Shown: positions 34,337 through 47,171 of the stretch, one piece after another | Layout: the number at the start of each line of letters is the position of its first letter | Position numbering within the stretch: position 1 is the stretch's first letter | Source: Diphasiastrum complanatum | Lineage: Eukaryota; Streptophyta; Lycopodiopsida; Lycopodiales; Lycopodiaceae | Reading direction: 5' to 3' | Length of the DNA: 64,000 nucleotides | NCBI GenBank assembly: GCA_029204225.1 | Contig: CM055108.1 | Location: forward strand, 11,841,955 to 11,905,954 | Made by a program: the position numbers and the translations under genes | The notes under the pieces: generated by a model | What the model was told of the DNA's origin: nothing | Seen by the model: only the letters and a program-made list of their open reading frames with translations | The model's database searches: none

Positions 34337-34777
34337 CTAGCACCATTGACAATGTAGAAAACTAACATCAACTACACATAAGTGATTTAATCTGAATAAG
34401 ATCTTGATCAAACATCAAATGTAACATAAAATGAAGTTGCTAGCCACAACATACAATTGCATTTTACACACCAAATTGACCTTAAGCATTATGAGTGATA
34501 TAATGAACTTCCAAAAGTTTCATTTCCATCAACAAAACTAGCAAATAACGATAGTACAACTCCATCATCAAAATGATACAAACCAACATATCTAGTTTAA
34601 CATATCTTGACAATTTGCACACATTCACATGAAATTGCTCAAACATGAGATAGAACAAGTAAAGTAAACATGAACAATACTTCATAGCTGCTCCTTTGAC
34701 CTTACTTGAGTATTTAAACACCTACAAGAATATATCAAAAAGATCTTTGCGATTTGACCATCCTTTAATGCTCTTGA
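34337..34777. other. Gene-free stretch
   Basis: AT-rich sequence between the copia LTR and the gypsy extra ORF. No G1 3' LTR is recognisable here, so that end of G1 appears truncated. Confidence 0.55.
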
Positions 34778-35787
34778 CTAGTTCCAAATTGCCACATGGG
34801 AAGCATCAAAGGCAAGGGAAATGGGAAGTTCAGTGCGAACAGTAGCAGGGGGTGGAAGTGCAGCTAATGAGGTATGCTTAGTACGACGTCGTGACGCGGA
34901 AGGCGAGTTAGGAATTACGATCTCGCTACGTGGACGATGACGACTATGAGAACTTGAGGCCTGGTGAGATGACTTGGCTGGTGCTTCTTCGTAAACCGAA
35001 AGCACAGAATCTAGGTGGAAGCCATGGATTTTGTTTTCTAAGTAAGAAGCGGCTAAGAGGGACAATAGAGAGCCAGCGGTGAACTGTTGCTTTGTATTGG
35101 CCTTAATAGCTCGCTTGAGCTCATCAGAAATGGTCTTGAACCAGTTATATGGTTCAAGAGGGGCTTTGGCCAACTTGATGTGGAACTCCACTATCCTGTG
35201 AAGGATTTGAGATGTGATGCGGTCTTTCCTGAGGTTGCCAACCATCAGCAAATAGTTCAACAATTGGGCAACGACGTGGATGAAAGGCTTAGTGATGGCT
35301 TCCAGAAGGTAACCATCATTAGTCTAATGTAGATCGTTGGTGAGTCAATGCATGGCTTGATGGCCTGTTTGGCGTGCTTGTGATTGGGTGAGGCGTGCGT
35401 ACCGAATGAGATTCCTATAGCTGCAAGTGCGGCCTCAGTGATGCGCACCTTGTGTGTGGCTCCTTGGAAGGTGATGTAAAACTTGGATTTCTCTTCCTTT
35501 CACGTACTGAAGGTAAGAGTGATGAAATCCATATTGATGCGTCCTGAAAAGGCTCTCTTATGAATACCCATTGCAGTAAGTAGAGGCTCCGCAAGGGTCA
35601 TCCACTGAGTGACCATGCTTGTGCTAGGAAGAATCATGATGTCCATTGCAGATGGGACATCACAATGGACAGTATAGTGCGAAGACTGGGAAGTATCGGT
35701 AGAAGACATGATGATCAGAAAGGAATTATAACCGCGTGAGAATGTATCAGAAGACAATGCTGGAAATTTGGAAGGCTTTGGTCGCAA
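34778..35787 (-). pseudogene. G1 extra 3' ORF (aORF), truncated
   Basis: This ORF lies downstream of gypsy integrase in sense orientation. Minus-strand blocks in order: MSSTDTSQSSHYTVHCD and a helical block ending INMDFITLTFST; KSKFYITFQGATHKVRI; then, after stops, a globular helical block (RITSQILHRIVEFHIKLA, PYNWFKTISDELKRAIK, GSLLSLLAASYLENKIHGF); then a Ser/Pro-rich tail. The same blocks occur after G2 integrase at 47172-48000. I do not recognise the family with confidence (a resemblance to plant transposon-associated domains is possible). The position is where Athila-type elements carry an env-like ORF, but no signal peptide or clear membrane helix is seen. The coiled-coil end present in G2 is missing. 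Confidence 0.6.
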
Positions 35788-36480
35788 GAAAAATTTGCAA
35801 GAGCTTCGCTAGCACAAGTGAGGAATGAATCGAATTCAGCCAACTTATAGGTGGTGAATTTGGTGGGTCCATTACACTGAATAGTAGTTGGGCTGATCAG
35901 TTCTGAACAAAAATTTGCAAGCATGTACAGTACTGTAAAAATAGGCTATAAAAATCTTGGCAAAGGTTTCTAGGGATCTGAACCTATCAGGCGAACGTTT
36001 TTCAAGGCTGGTGAAGGATGAACCTTCGCCCAAGTACTGTCATAAATGTTTTTTTTCACAATCTGAACCTATGGACACCCTAATTTTGACATTTTAAGAT
36101 CATCTAGCAGGTCGACGAAGGTTCATAATGACGTTATGATGCTCGACGAAGGTTCCCAAAATGGCATATCACTGAACATTTGCTTGACTTAAAAATTGAA
36201 TTTTTTCTTGTTAGAAACCTTCGAAATAAAGGGTGGATGTACAGTTTGAGAGCTCAGCAAAGGTTTTTGATATTGTATTGGCCAAATCGGCCCAAAATAG
36301 TGGTTTTCTAAGTCATTTTTCATAGAAATATTGTGCTTCTGTTTTCTTATGCTGATGACTTCCTGACTTTTGCTCATCAGTCTTTTCTTATTTTTTTTTT
36401 TTCAACTGTCTTTTTCCAAAAAAAGTCAGCAAATTAAATACTGAAAACAAAAAAATTGAAAACAAATAAAATGAATAAAA
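35788..36480 (-). other. G1 spacer between integrase and aORF
   Basis: Non-coding. It contains reiterated CGAAGGTT-type words (for example ACCTTCGCCC, GACGAAGGTT and AGCAAAGGTT between about 35955 and 36265), also found in the 5' leader of the same element. Confidence 0.7.
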
Positions 36481-36490
36481 TATATTGAGA

Positions 36491-38560
36491 TCAGGCTTGC
36501 TGAACTGGCGGAGCAGGCTGCCAAAACTTGCATAATTGGCTGTCATTTACCGGAGTATCAAATCGTTTTCCATCCAAGTGCTGAAGAATTACTGCGCCAT
36601 AGTTCAGGATTTCCTTCACTTTATACGAGCCTTCCTTAGTAAACTTCAACTTACCCTTGATCAGCTTGGTTTTGTACATCAATGCAAGATCTCCTGCTTC
36701 CAGATCTTTCTTATGCAATCGCCGATCGTGCCATGCCTTGAGGCAGGCTTTCTCTGCTGCTAAGGCATGAACTGCCATCAATCGAGTTTCACATAATTTG
36801 TGCAACGCATTGTGGCGAAGTTATAAAGACTGATCATCATTTAATCGTTCCGTTGCTGCTATGCATAAAGATGGGATTAAAAATTCAATTGGCATAACAA
36901 CATCTTGACCATAAACCAGTTGAAAAGGTGTTTGATTTGTACTATTTTTGTAAGCGGTTCTGAATGCCCATAATGCTGCATACAGTTTATGTTCCCAATC
37001 AGACCGACTCGCTTCAACTGTCTTTGTCATAATGGTGCAGAGAACTTTTATTGGAAGATTCAGCTTGGCCATTTCCTCTGGGATAATAGAGAGTACTAAA
37101 TCTATGTATAACAAAAAAATCTTCCAATAAACACTTCATTGTTTGATCAACAAAGTGTGTACCCCGATCACTGACAATTTCGATCGGACATCCAAATCTG
37201 ACTATAATATTTTCATATAGAAACTTAGCTGTAGATTTCACATCAGCTACTTTGACAACTTTGGCTTCAACCCACTTGGTCATATAATCAGTTGCGACGA
37301 TAATGTATCGGGCCTGAGATCCTTGAGAAGCGGGATGAATAGGACCAACATAATCCAGTCCCCATTTTTCAAACGGTGCTTGCGATAAAACTGGATGTAA
37401 GGATTTATAATTCTGTCAAGTAGGCCGTCGTGCTCGCTGGCAGACATCACATGTCTGAATAAAATTTTATGTGTCCTTATGAAGTGTAGGCCACCAACAA
37501 CCGGATTGCAAAAGTTTGCGAACAGTAATATCTATAGAGAAGTGTCCTCCATCCATGCCATCATGTGAAAACATGATTAGATCTGGTACTTCATGTGGTA
37601 AAACACATCTTCGTAAAATATTATCTGATCCTCGACGATGTAATTGTCCTGCAATTAATTGGTAAGGTTGAGCCTTATGAATCAATTATCTTTTCTGTAC
37701 TCTTGTCAAATATTCATTCGGTTGTCCTAGCATCAGGTACTCAACAATATCTACTGCCCACTCAGGTATTGCTTCAACATAGAACAACGCAACATCTGAC
37801 AGTTCATCATCCACTTCAGTATTAACTGGTGCGGATTCAATTTGTGAAACATGATCGACTAGATAATGTTGCTTCCCCTTTCTGACCACAATTCGAAAGT
37901 CAAATTCAGTTAATAATAATAACCATCTTGCAATACGTCCAGTATTACACGTCTTATTTACCAAGTAAAGTAACGGTTGATGAAAGTGCGTTTCCATGAG
38001 ATAGTGACAAAATTTTTGAACAAAAAAAATTATGGCTAGCGCTTCACGTTCTGTTGTTGAATAATTCTTCTCTGGATCTGTAAGCCGTCTGCTTGCAAAT
38101 CGTATAGGATAATTCTTCTTATAGTCATCTGGCTACGTCAAAACTAATCCAATGGCGTATTTTGAGGCGTCCGTATGAACATGAAACTCTAATGTCCAAT
38201 CTGGAGAACGCAATATTGGTGCTGAAGATAATGCTTTTTTTAACTTTTCAAAGGCTTCTAACGCCTCTACTGTCCAAATAGGAACAATAGTTAATTTGGA
38301 TATAGGTCGTGCTAAATCCGCAAAGAAGATAATAAAAATTTGATAGTAGTTCACATGACCCATAAACACATAAACTCCTCGAATTGTTGCTGGCAGTGGC
38401 AATTCCACAATAACTTTGATCTTAGAGTAATCGATGGCAATATCATGTCTTGATATCACATGTCCAAGCACCACTCCGTGAGAAACCCATATCTGGCATT
38501 TTTCTGGATTTAGAGAAATCTGATATTTGCGGCATCTTTCAAAGACTTTCTCCAATTGAT
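36491..38560 (-). pseudogene. G1 gypsy pol: RT tail, RNase H, integrase
   Basis: Minus strand, 5' to 3'. The RT thumb/RNase H join begins KVFERCRKYQISLNPEKC (38555); RNase H has FHVHTDASKYAIGLVLT and QPLLYLVNKTCN. The integrase zinc finger follows (H...H, CWWP, CDVCQ), then the core with WGLDYVGPIHPAS, VSDRGTHF and GNGQAES (Asp, Asp, Glu intact). It ends with the C-terminal domain (RLHKKDLEAGDLALMYKTK, KFWQP). Stops and frameshifts occur near 38133, 37685, 37470 and 37080. The whole RT palm with its catalytic Asp residues is missing: protease linker and RT tail are fused near 38560, so this copy cannot encode RT. Confidence 0.9.
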
Positions 38561-41192
38561 TGGTATGAGATCATCCTCAATTGGATTTGGTATAGGTTTC
38601 GTTGATATCCAGGCTACATTCAGCACATTTAGTGGAAACGTGATTGGCGTATCCAAAGTTCGATCTAACAAGAAAATCTCGCTCATCTCTGATTGACTAT
38701 CTTGTTGATACATATATCCTGCTATACAATCAATTGTTGCAAGAGCATCGTTCCAATCGTCGATATCCGTTTGAGAATTGTAATGAACTCCCAATTTTTT
38801 CTCTGGTCGATCACAAGTGTGATCCGTTGTTCATGAATCGTCATCTGCTTTTTGAACCACTGGCTTGATAGTCCAAGTCGTAGGATCAATTTTAACTGCA
38901 CGTTCACGATTTTCAAAAGTGATTTTGCCGGTACCCCAGTTATGAATTACTTGCGCAACTCATAACCATGGACATCCTAAGAGAACTCGGTAGACATTTG
39001 GTGCTTCTGGTAAGTCCATCACAACGAAAGTAATGACAAACTGTACTCCTGCAATCTTGACAGGTATATCTTCCACCATTCCTCGTGGACGAACCATCGT
39101 TTGATCAGCTAGCTTAATAGCAAAAGTAGCAAGCTTAATCTTTGTAAGGCCTCATTTTGTACATAGCTTTGTAGAAATCAAGTTAACTCCTGAACCGCCG
39201 TCTATCACGGCTGCTTCTTTAGAAATTTGTCTATGTTGTATTGGCAAAGTGATATTCTTTTGTTCACTTTTCCAAGCTACTCCAACATGTAGTACATCGT
39301 TAGATTCTTCAAATCCAGCACAAAAGAGTGGATCCTGATGGTCTTCTGATTCTTCTTGAGCTAACTTTTGCGCTAAGACTTCTTTTGCTTTTGGCACCAA
39401 CTTTAGGAGCTCTCCCAATAAAATATTGATCTTGCTAGACAAAATATTCATGAGTAATTTTGTATGTGGTGCTTCCAATTCCGTCATCTTGAAGTGTTCT
39501 TCGTGATGATGTAATTGATCATTCATATCCGTACGTAAATTTCTTGAAGGCTGCAATGGTGAAGACTGAACTTCAGTTGTTACTTTAGCAGCTTCAAGTT
39601 CCTCTTCTTCTTGCAAATGCTTAATCCACTATCTCATATCCTGATATCTTCATTTTTCTGCATCAAAATTTGGATAAACTTCCGATGTTGTTGGTGTATC
39701 GTTTAATGGTATAGAATCAGCAGGTACTGAATCCACTACTGGTTCTTTTTGCTTTTGTGCTCTGGTGACCACTATCAAGGGTGCACTTGGTTTTTTATGA
39801 GCTACCGATTCTTGCTTGATTGTTATCAAATTTATAGGTGCTGTAGCTGGTGGTGGATTTGGTCTTGCTGGACAGTCTTTATAGCAATGCCCATATCCAC
39901 AGTCACGATAGAATGGTACAAATTTTTCTTTATATGGGCATTTTGCAGCTTTGTGATTTTCTCCACATGCAAAGCATCCAAGTGGTGCTCTGGCCCAATT
40001 TCTCGAGGCTTGTTGTTGAGCGGCAGCATACACCTTCCTGATCATTACCATAGCTCCATTGCTCAGCACTTCTGTAAGGTTCTGGCTCCATCAAATTGGT
40101 AGGAGGAGTGGAGTGCTTTGGTGGGGCAGGCAAGGCTAGACGCTCCGGGTATCCAAGAGTAGATTGTCGTAGTCTTGCTGCTGGATTGCCTCCATACTGT
40201 GGATCTCGATATCCCATCTAGGCATACCGTTGCTGAATCATCCGAGGGTTGAAGTTGCAAAAGACAGTCTCATGGTCAGATGAATTACACAGATGGCAAA
40301 CACTGATTTCCATTCGTTTTTTCAATTGAGGACACTCGTTCACTGTGTGATTTCCTATACAAATAGAACACCAGACATTTTTTCTGGTAGGAAAAGTCTT
40401 TGCAAACTTTTCAGTTTACTTGTTCGTTTCTCCGTGGAAAATTTCCAATGCTTTGATCTTCTCATCAAATTGCAACTGCAACTTTTCCATCTGTTTTTGC
40501 TGGGTCTTCCCAAGTTTCTCGAACTCATTGAGCATCATTTCTACAATAGCATTGGCATTCGTTGATGCAATAGTGGTGGATGTCATAGTAGTCTGCCCTG
40601 TTGTATAAGGCAACATACTGACATTCGGCTCATCATCTGAATCTTCATCCTCCTCTCAAATTGCATCGTCCATCGCATTTTGCAAAAGTGTGTACTCATT
40701 ATGGCGTTTCAGTTCACATCGGATCCGTTTAGGTAGACCTGACAAAAACCACATAATCATGGCATTTTCATTAATCAGCTCAGGCTCACATTCAGATCTA
40801 AGACGTTTCACTCTTTCGATGTAATCTCGAACCATTTCCCGCTTTCCCATTTTAATTTTACTTAAAAGTAGGAAAGGGTCTTCCATAAACTTTCGCGGTT
40901 TGAACCGTGTGATAAGGGCTCGTTTAACAACCTCCCAATCTGTACGCTCAGTTTCATCTTGGTTATAGTACCAATCTTGTGTTGCGTCTGTTAAGGCCAT
41001 AGGAAACAACTTAAGTTTATCTTGAGGATAAATCTCACCATAGACCTCACAAGATTCAGCATAGATCTGAAGAAATCGAACTGGATCTGTTAATCCATTA
41101 TATTTGGGTAGAACCAATTAGGGTGCTCTTCTAACAATAATTGGATTGACCTCCTGTGGAGCACCTCTTGGAGTAGTTCCAGGGGCAGCCAT
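38560..41192 (-). pseudogene. G1 gypsy gag and protease
   Basis: ATG at 41192 (MAAPGTTPRGAPQEV). An in-frame stop comes 24 codons on. The retrotrans_gag domain follows (LPKYNGLTDPVRFLQIY, MALTDATQDWYYNQD, MVRDYIERVKRLRSEC, FLSGLPKRIRCELKRH). Four Cys/His clusters follow: CSICIGNHTVNEC, CHLCNSSDHETVFC, CFACGENHKAAKC and CGYGHCYKDC, an unusually high number. Protease has AAVIDGGSGVNLIS (Asp-Gly-Gly instead of Asp-Ser/Thr-Gly) near 39200 and VLLGCPWL. Several stops and frameshifts lie between 40656, 40069, 39650 and 38940. After the protease a linker is cut into the RT tail. Confidence 0.88.
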
Positions 41193-42396
41193 TTAGATCA
41201 AATTGATAATGTGATTGGATATAGATTTTTCCAAAAACTATCTCATATTAGATTTGCTAGCTCTATTCCACTTTTCAAGAATCTGATTGTATATGATGAG
41301 AAACTAACCAAAATTTGATTAATCAATACTTCTCAAAAATGATAATTCTCTCAGAGTCCAATTCAGAATATATCAGATCTGATCCAAATTTTGACAGAGA
41401 CTTGATCTGAAAAATCAGAAACTAAAAATAGGACTGGCGAAGGTTATCTAGACGAAGGTTGGCTCGGCGAAGGTTCAACAGTGCTATTTTGGGATAAAAA
41501 TTCTCTGAACATTTTTTTGGCAATTTCTTGAAAAATAACCTTCGCCGACTTCTCAGATGGAAGATCTGACACAAATAAAACTATGGACAACCGGACGAAG
41601 GTTTCTGACACAAGAAAATATAGTTTTTGTGATCTGACAAGGGTAAAAATCAAGATTTTTTGTGATCTGATCAAGATAAATCTTTGCCAAACTCAAAAAT
41701 AGTATTTTTATATAAATAGAATGTTTTGGAAACTCGGCAAAGGTTCTGGCGAAGGATCAAGAGTAATACTGATAATTTTGCAAAAAAATGACTTTTTTTT
41801 TTGGCAAAAATATGACAATATTGCAACTGATCTTTTAGAAGCCTTTCTATTTTTGGTATTATTCTTCGCCGACCTGGCAATAGATAGATCTAAATCACAT
41901 CTAGGCACATTGAATTGGGCGAAGGTTCTTTTTATGTATTTTTTAGGATTTTGATAATTTTTGGTGTTTTTTGGTGGTTTTTCTGATGTTTCTAGAAATC
42001 TGCTAGGAATTAATCTTTGCCCTTCAAACTGAAGCTTTTGTAAACAAAATCAAAGGTGTCTGCAACTCGACAAAGGTTTCCTGAAAGAGGGTAAAAAGTT
42101 CTGGACTCTGATGACGCTTTTTGCCTCTTTTTGACCAATTTTGACAGATTTGACCGATTTTTGTTAATTTTTCTAATATCTCAGATCCAAATGGATCTTA
42201 AGATTAGTGATCTGAATAGCTTTCCCTATTTAATAGTCAGATTAGATTTCAAACAAGCAAATCCACTCAAAATCCAGCAAAATCAATCCCAAACTATCCC
42301 TACAATGCAGTTTTAACACTATTCATGCCACGACAAGATGCATAATGCAAGCTAACCATTAGCCACACATGCTACAAACTGAAAAATTGGCGTAGC
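41193..42396 (-). other. G1 5' leader with reiterated CGAAGGTT motif
   Basis: About 1.2 kb between PBS and gag with no gene. The word GGCGAAGGTT and variants recur in both orientations, for example at about 41436, 41452, 41467, 41538 (inverted), 41594, 41739, 41749 and 41920. Confidence 0.75.
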
Positions 42397-42414
42397 TCCC
42401 CGGCAACGGCGCCA
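42397..42414 (-). other. Primer-binding site, Asp tRNA type
   Basis: On the minus strand TGGCGCCGTTGCCGGGGA, the PBS typical of plant Tat/Athila-group gypsy elements, lies 4 nt from the LTR end at 42419. Confidence 0.92.
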
Positions 42415-42418
42415 AAAT

Positions 42419-43176
42419 TGTAGTGGGTTTCTTTCCTTGCCTAACTTGAATCCAAGATCTAGTCAATCTAGCATCAAAGAGACGGAGTTAGTTGTCACGC
42501 GGAGGTTCGTTCCCATGAGAGCGATAGTATAGTTCAGATTTCAACATGAATGGAGGATCTAACACTAACATCCATTAACACTAAGCATTAACACTGCATT
42601 CATTAACCCTAAATCCACAACAATGATAGAAACTTACTCTTCTCTCCCTCCCTTTCTCTCTCACAAAAAGCATAAGAAATAACAATTCCGATAATGATCA
42701 AATCCAACAATTAGCAAAATCTAAAGAAAGCATGAGAAATGGAGGAAAAGAGAGGAAGAGCAAGGACATTCATCAATCCATTTCTAAAGAGAACCAATCT
42801 GCTTTATTGAAATGAGAAAATGAACATGAGGAGCAACTCGAGTTGGTCTCTTTTTATAGTAGAGAGGAGGACCCTGACCTCTGAATCCTATTGGTCCAGT
42901 CTTGCCTCTCTTTTTATTCAAATTTAAAAAAGTGTGAGAACCATCAGAATTGGAGGGAAACCCAACTTTATTCACTAACTTGACATTTAGGCCCTGCGAC
43001 ATTAAAAGTCCCGTAAAAGGGCCTAAAGTCCTTTTATTAACATTTAACTAATCAATCAAATAGCTATGTGATCATCGGGTTGGACTTACACACACAGGGT
43101 GCCAAATCCCTCTCAATTATTAACTAGGGTTAGGGTTGCCTTGGGATCCGCAAACCCTCCAACAAACCCTCCAACA
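42419..43176 (-). mobile_element. 5' LTR of gypsy G1
   Basis: On the minus strand it runs TGTTGGAGGGTTTG...GAAACCCACTACA (758 bp) with TG/CA ends. The outer end holds a tandem AAACCCTCCAAC duplication, so the boundary could alternatively be about 14 bp inside. No second copy is present in the window. Confidence 0.75.
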
Positions 43177-43199
43177 AGGTGACAGAAAATAAAAAAATG

Positions 43200-46095
43200 A
43201 CTAGTCGGACCAAGATCAATATGTTGAAAGAGGAATCTCGACAAGCTCCAATTCACGAGATGCTTGATACTTTCAAGAATTATACTTTGGACGACGTGGT
43301 AATCATGATGCCGCAAGCCCAACGAGAACCTGATCAAAGTCAGGCACCAGTGGAACAAGTCTTTGAGGGACCTGCGCAAACACAACCGATGAATCTTGCA
43401 GAGCCAGGAGAAGAAGAAAAGATAGTGCATGTGGGAGAGCTGTTAACACCCACGTAGTTCAAGAGACTATGATCCTTGTTGGTGGAATATAAAGGTTGTT
43501 TTGCCTGGAGCTATAGTGATCTAAAGGACTTTTCGGCAACAGTAGTCCAACATACCATACCCTTGGTGGACGGAGCAGTCCCCAAGGTGAGCCTTACTAC
43601 CGCTGCAACCCGAATTATACAGAATTGATCAAGTAGGAGTTGCAAAAGCTAATGGACGCAATGGGCATCGCCGATAGTTATAGTACCCAAGAAGAATGGC
43701 AAAATGCGGATCTGTGTGAATCTGAAAGCGCTAAATGCAGTCACCAAAAAGGACCATTTTCTTTTACCATTTACGAAAAGTGTCCTCGAAGGGTAGTTGG
43801 TGCCAAAGCCTATAGTTTTTTGGACGGCTTCAGTGGCTACAACCAAGTGAAAATAGCCCTCCAAGATCAACACAAGACAACATTTGCCACGGAATGGGGA
43901 ATCTATGCCTATAAAGTGATGCCATTCGGACTTTGCAATGCCCCAAGCACTTTCCAACGAGTCATGCAGATGGCATTCAAAGATTATTTGCAGAAATTTT
44001 TGGAAATTTTCTTGAATGATCTGTGCGTGCATGGACCAGATTCTGAACACTTATCCAATTTGGAGAAGGTGTTACAAAAATGCCGTGAATACCAGATCTC
44101 TCTGAATCTAGAAAAATGTCAATTCTAGGTGATACATGGCTTGATTCTCGGCCATATAGTGTCAAGACACGGAATCGCCACAGATCTATCAAAGATCAGG
44201 ATCATTATTGAGCTACCACCGCCGAGGACGATCCGCGAGGTCTACATTTTCATGGGTCATTCTAACTATTATAGGATCTTCATTCTTGATTTTGCGGAGT
44301 TAGCCAGACCAATCTACAAACTCACAACGGATCCACATTGGAATGAGGAGTCCCTAAAGGCTTTCCAAAAGCTTAAGGATGCATTGGTTTTAGCACCAAT
44401 CTTATGCCCACCCAATTGGTCTATTGAGTTTCACGTGCATACGAACACATCAAAGTATGCAGTTGGAACAGTCTTAACCCATCCAGACGAACACAAAAAG
44501 GATTCTCCAATCTGGTTTGCAAGCCGACAACTCAGTGATACCGAAATGAACTATTCAACCACAGAGCGGGAAGCACTGGCAATGATCTATGCGGTTAAGA
44601 AATTTTGACATTACTTGATGGCCAAATATTTTGCATTTTATACGAACCATCAACCCTTGCTCTATCTCGTTAATAAAACTTGCAACACCAGAAGAATCAC
44701 CAGATGGCTATTTCTGTTATTGGAGTTTGATTTTCGGATAGTAGTTCGCAAGGGAAAACAATACTACATGGCAGATCATGTGTCACGAATCAAGGGAAAG
44801 GAGATTGCAACTCAACCTGACGATTAGTTAGCAGATGTTGCCTTATTTTACGTGGACACAGTACCAGAATGGGCTGCCAACATTGTTGAATATCTAATGC
44901 GAGGCCAACCAAACAAATCACTACCAAAGGCGGAACAACAAATATTGATTTTGAAGGCTAGACCTTGTCAACTGATTGCCGGCCAGTTGTACCGAGGAGG
45001 TATTGATGAAATTCTTCGACGGTGTATTCTTCCTCATGAGACCACCACATGAAGGCATGGGTGGGGGTCATTTTGCATCTGACATTATAGTTCGCAAGAT
45101 TTTGCAATCAGGATGTTGGTGGCCAATGATTCATAAAGATACGGAGGAATACTTGAAAAAGTGCGATGTGTGCCAAAGGCCAGAGAGACCAACGAGATTG
45201 AACTATGATCTACTGCACCCAGTCTTAGCCCAAGCACCGTTCGAAAAATGGGGATTGGATTATATTGGTCCAATTCACCCTACAGCAAGGAGTTCCCAGG
45301 CTCGATATATAATCGTAGCCACAGACTACCTCACCAAATGGGTCGAAGCCAAGGCAGTAATAGTAGTTGATGCTAGGACCACTGCCAAGTTCCTTTATGA
45401 AAATTTCATTGTGCGCTTTGGATGCCCGGTGGAGCTAGTCAGTGGTCGCGGAAGCCATTTCATCAACGAGACCATCAAGGTCCTGTTGGAGGAATTCTTC
45501 GTGATCCACAGAACCAGTACGCTTTATTATCCTCGTGGTAATGGGCAAGCAGAATCATTCAATAAGATCTTGTGTAGCATGCCCATGAAAACAGTTGAAG
45601 CTAGCAGATCAGATTGGAAACACAAGTTGCATGCTGCACTATGGGCATTCAAGACAGCATATAAAGGAGCACTAATCCTTCCAATTGGTATATGATCAAG
45701 ATGTTATGATGTTAGTAGAGTTTTTAGTTCCTTCATTAAGGATTGCCACCGTGCAACGTCGTAATGAGTCCAAATCTCTACAGCTACGCCATGAAGCTCT
45801 GCATAAACTTTGTGAAACATGCTTACTAGTTGTGCATGCACTGGCAGCTGAAAAGGAAAGACGCAAAGCTTGGCATGATCATAGATTACAAAAGAAGGAT
45901 CTTAGTTCAAGAGATCTGGTCCTGATGTATAAAACCAAGGCGATCAAGGGAAAGTTAAAATTCACTAGCGAAGGTCCTTATAGGATCAAGAAAATTCTTA
46001 ATCATGGATCTGTGAACTTAGAAAAGCTAGATGGGACGCCATTCGACACACCCATCAACGGTAGCCAGTTGCACAAGTATTGGCCACCACAATGA
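43200..46095 (+). pseudogene. G2 gypsy pol: RT, RNase H, integrase
   Basis: Related to G1 but on the opposite strand, lacking gag, protease and 5' LTR. It begins in the linker before RT. RT start blocks (IVIVPKKNGKMRICVN) are in a different frame from the rest. The palm has FLDGFSGYNQVKIA (first Asp kept), but the metal-binding pair reads FLNDLCVHG, with the first Asp changed to Asn. RNase H has IEFHVHTNTSKYAVGTVLTH. The zinc finger and integrase core run 45040-45660 (WGLDYIGPIHPT, VSGRGSHF, GNGQAESF); the second Asp motif SDRG is SGRG, so that catalytic Asp is lost. The C-terminal domain ends KYWPPQ. Stops occur at 44126, 44606, 44825 and 45050, with frameshifts near 43640 and 45690. Confidence 0.9.
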
Positions 46096-47171
46096 GACAG
46101 ATCCAGATTGGGGGTGGGTGGCATGTTACAAAAAGCTAATCTGCTAAGCCATCACCGCTAGATCTAAGGAGATCAAGCCAAATCAAGTTAGATCCATCAA
46201 AATTTGGCCAGATCTGGCAAGATCAGGGAAATCCATCAGAATCCAAGGAGGATCCAAATCCAAATAGGATAAAAAAAGAAGCAGATCGTCAGATTGACTG
46301 ATGGATCTACTACCAAGAATCCATCAGAACTTCCAGAGAACCACCAATAGTCAGATCAAGCTTGGATGAAGCTGATTACCAGTTTACAAAAGTTAAAAAT
46401 CAGAAAATCTCAAGATCTCGTCAAAAAACACTCTAAAAGAGCACCTTTTTCATGATTTTTTGAGATCCCCTAGGAGATAGCTCTTGAAAATTAGACAGTC
46501 ACCAGATCTGACCTAGATGCATCCATGAAAATCTCTGCAAAAGTTCCTGATGGAGGAATCATCATTTTTTAGTGTATGCGAGAGTTTCCAGAAGCTCAAT
46601 TTTCAGAACCCTCGCAGAGCATCAAGATCATCTTACCAACCCTAACAAGGTGCCTAAATGAAATCAGAGTAGTGAAATTAGCTTGCCTACATGGTCTAAC
46701 AAGTTGTGCGAGAGATCACTTCCTGCGAGAGTTGAACCCTCGTAGACAGCGTGAACCCTCGCAAAACCTTCGCATAGCAGTCAAATCACCTTTTGAATTG
46801 TCACAGACTTCCCTAAGGTCTTAGAATTTTGTGAAGAAGGTGTCTGCCAAAATTTGGGTGGAACTGAACAAGGGAAAGTGGATTTCACCTAATATGCACT
46901 CTAAATTCCGCTATATAAGGGCTGAATTTGTGTCATTTGTCACATTTGCTAGCGAAGCTCTACCAAAATTTACTCTGAAATTACCAAGTTCTCCGTTTGC
47001 AACCAAACTTCCTACCAACTGTCATCTGATATTACTGAACACTGACCTGCGCTCTGAACTACACTCCTTATCATCCAACACTCGTTATTCACAGTTTTCT
47101 GTCGTTTCCACACCCTTTTCCATTTTTCACTATTTTTTCCATTTTTCCGACCACTAATCATCACTACTAAC
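46096..47171 (+). other. G2 spacer between integrase and aORF
   Basis: It opens GATCCAGATTGGGGGTGGG, a purine-rich stretch that might be a polypurine-like tract. It contains ACCCTCGCA / TGCGAGAG words between about 46577 and 46770, resembling the reiterated motif of G1. No convincing gene. Confidence 0.55.
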
